Assembly (NCBI RefSeq): GCF_937920985.1
Contig: NZ_CALDXR010000018.1
Span: 1-51,463 of the forward strand
Length of the DNA stretch: 51,463 bases
Origin: an uncultured Phascolarctobacterium sp.
Lineage (GTDB): Bacteria > Bacillota > Negativicutes > Acidaminococcales > Acidaminococcaceae
Reading direction: 5' to 3'
The position numbers and the translations under genes were made by a program. The notes under the pieces were generated by a model. It made no database searches and had not been told where the DNA came from. It saw nothing but the letters and a program-made list of their open reading frames with translations. This document shows, piece after piece, positions 51,032-51,463 of this stretch (its first letter is position 1; every line of letters begins with the position of its first letter).

Positions 51032-51272
51032 TTCAGCTAATGATATAATTAATTGTGTTTTCTTATGTTAGTTTTGTGGCGAGAGCGGGGTAGCATTTTT
51101 ACTATCATTTTAGGGTATGATGCTTGTTTGCAGCATTCTTCCGTTAATTTTGATGTAGTTGTTACGCAGTATCTTTTGGTGGCAAAAGACGCTGGCAGAA
51201 AACTACGCGCTTTTAGAAAGCGTGGAAAACAAAAATTTTTGATGTGGCAAAAATTTTATTAAAACCCCTCTA
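51032..51272. other. Intergenic stretch, mostly unassigned
   Basis: An AT-rich gap. A TATAAT-like element lies near 51043. Positions 51180-51240 look like a diverged, inverted copy of repeat B (CGCGCTTT ... GAAAGCG ... GGAAAACA). No convincing gene is seen. Confidence 0.4.
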
Positions 51273-51463
51273 ATGGGAAAAGGTTTTGGATTTTTAGCAT
51301 TAGCTGTTTTAGCAGGTGTAACTATGCCTTCTTTTGCTATAGCAGCACCCGTAGATACACAACAACAAATTATTGCAATTTATGAAAAAATCTACCGCTC
51401 TAAAAAACAGGTAGATTGCAAGTGCAAATTGAACAAGATTTATCAAGCAACTATATCAGTGGA
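51273..51463 (+). CDS. Exported protein, N-terminal fragment cut by the window end
   Basis: ATG 51273 opens a signal peptide (GFGFLALAVLAGVTMPSFA, cleavage near AIA-APV) followed by DTQQQIIAIYEKIYRSKK. After an A6 tract (51401-51406) the frame reads VDCKCKLNKIYQ. One extra A would instead give TGRLQVQIEQDLSSNYISG, which looks more like a natural chain, so a frameshift at the tract is possible. There is no clear ribosome binding site. Confidence 0.45.
   Translation, partial: MGKGFGFLALAVLAGVTMPSFAIAAPVDTQQQIIAIYEKIYRSKKQVDCKCKLNKIYQATISV

Noticed and set aside
1..51463. tRNA, rRNA, CRISPR arrays, prophage or transposase genes
   Set aside because: None was recognised on either strand; the only mobile-element sequence is the intron end and non-coding MITE-like repeats.

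Overview
The window looks like chromosomal DNA of a diderm (outer-membrane) Firmicute of the class Negativicutes, most like the Acidaminococcaceae/Phascolarctobacterium group. The main evidence is two adjacent OmpM-type proteins with an N-terminal SLH domain and a C-terminal beta-barrel. These occur beside Firmicute traits: a CIRCE operator, GatCAB, and strong AGGAGG ribosome binding sites with GTG/TTG starts. The species assignment is inferred from sequence recall, not from a search.

Layout. 1-51 is the 3' tip of a group II intron. 100-2734 (minus) is an autotransporter whose signal peptide is out of frame at a G8 tract. 3.0-4.1 kb has two small exported paralogues. 4.5-7.8 kb is gatCAB. 7.9-10 kb has two unknown minus-strand genes separated by a duplicated promoter/hairpin module. 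10.4-16.2 kb carries a flavin reductase, a TetR regulator, a 6S-like RNA, purC, a PHP phosphoesterase, sstT and a CIRCE-controlled hsp20. 16.4-21.8 kb holds repeats and a tandem pair of ompM genes. 21.8-32.4 kb is a run of exported proteins and lipoproteins that includes a nucleoside hydrolase and a 5'-nucleotidase. 32.6-35.9 kb has a membrane-bound LuxR-type regulator and a solute-binding protein gene interrupted by an amber codon. 36.2-40.1 kb resembles the ydjI-ydjG-ydjH envelope-stress genes of Bacillus. 40.6-43.6 kb is a zinc uptake locus (znuA divergent from znuC-znuB-zur). 43.6-44.7 kb is rpsF-ssb-rpsR. 44.9-46.1 kb has two exported proteins. The rest is ychF, a Fic protein, parA-parB, a DUF4446-like protein and a truncated exported ORF.

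The strongest new signal is a 29-bp imperfect palindrome, CCTACCCGAA-N8-TTCGGGTRGG-G, found nine times. In all nine copies it lies exactly 20 bp upstream of a -10-like hexamer. The copies sit before the autotransporter, the 3.0-kb pair, both ompM genes, the lipoprotein/nucleoside hydrolase unit, the second lipoprotein unit, a DUF6935-like protein, the 5'-nucleotidase unit and the ydjI-like gene. This reads as one regulon of outer-membrane, periplasmic and envelope-stress genes with a fixed promoter geometry. The regulator is not identified.

Three genes are broken as sequenced: a G8 frame change in the autotransporter, and in-frame TAG codons at 27390 and 34654. Several families of intergenic palindromic or MITE-like repeats are scattered through the accessory parts. 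No tRNA, rRNA or CRISPR array was seen.
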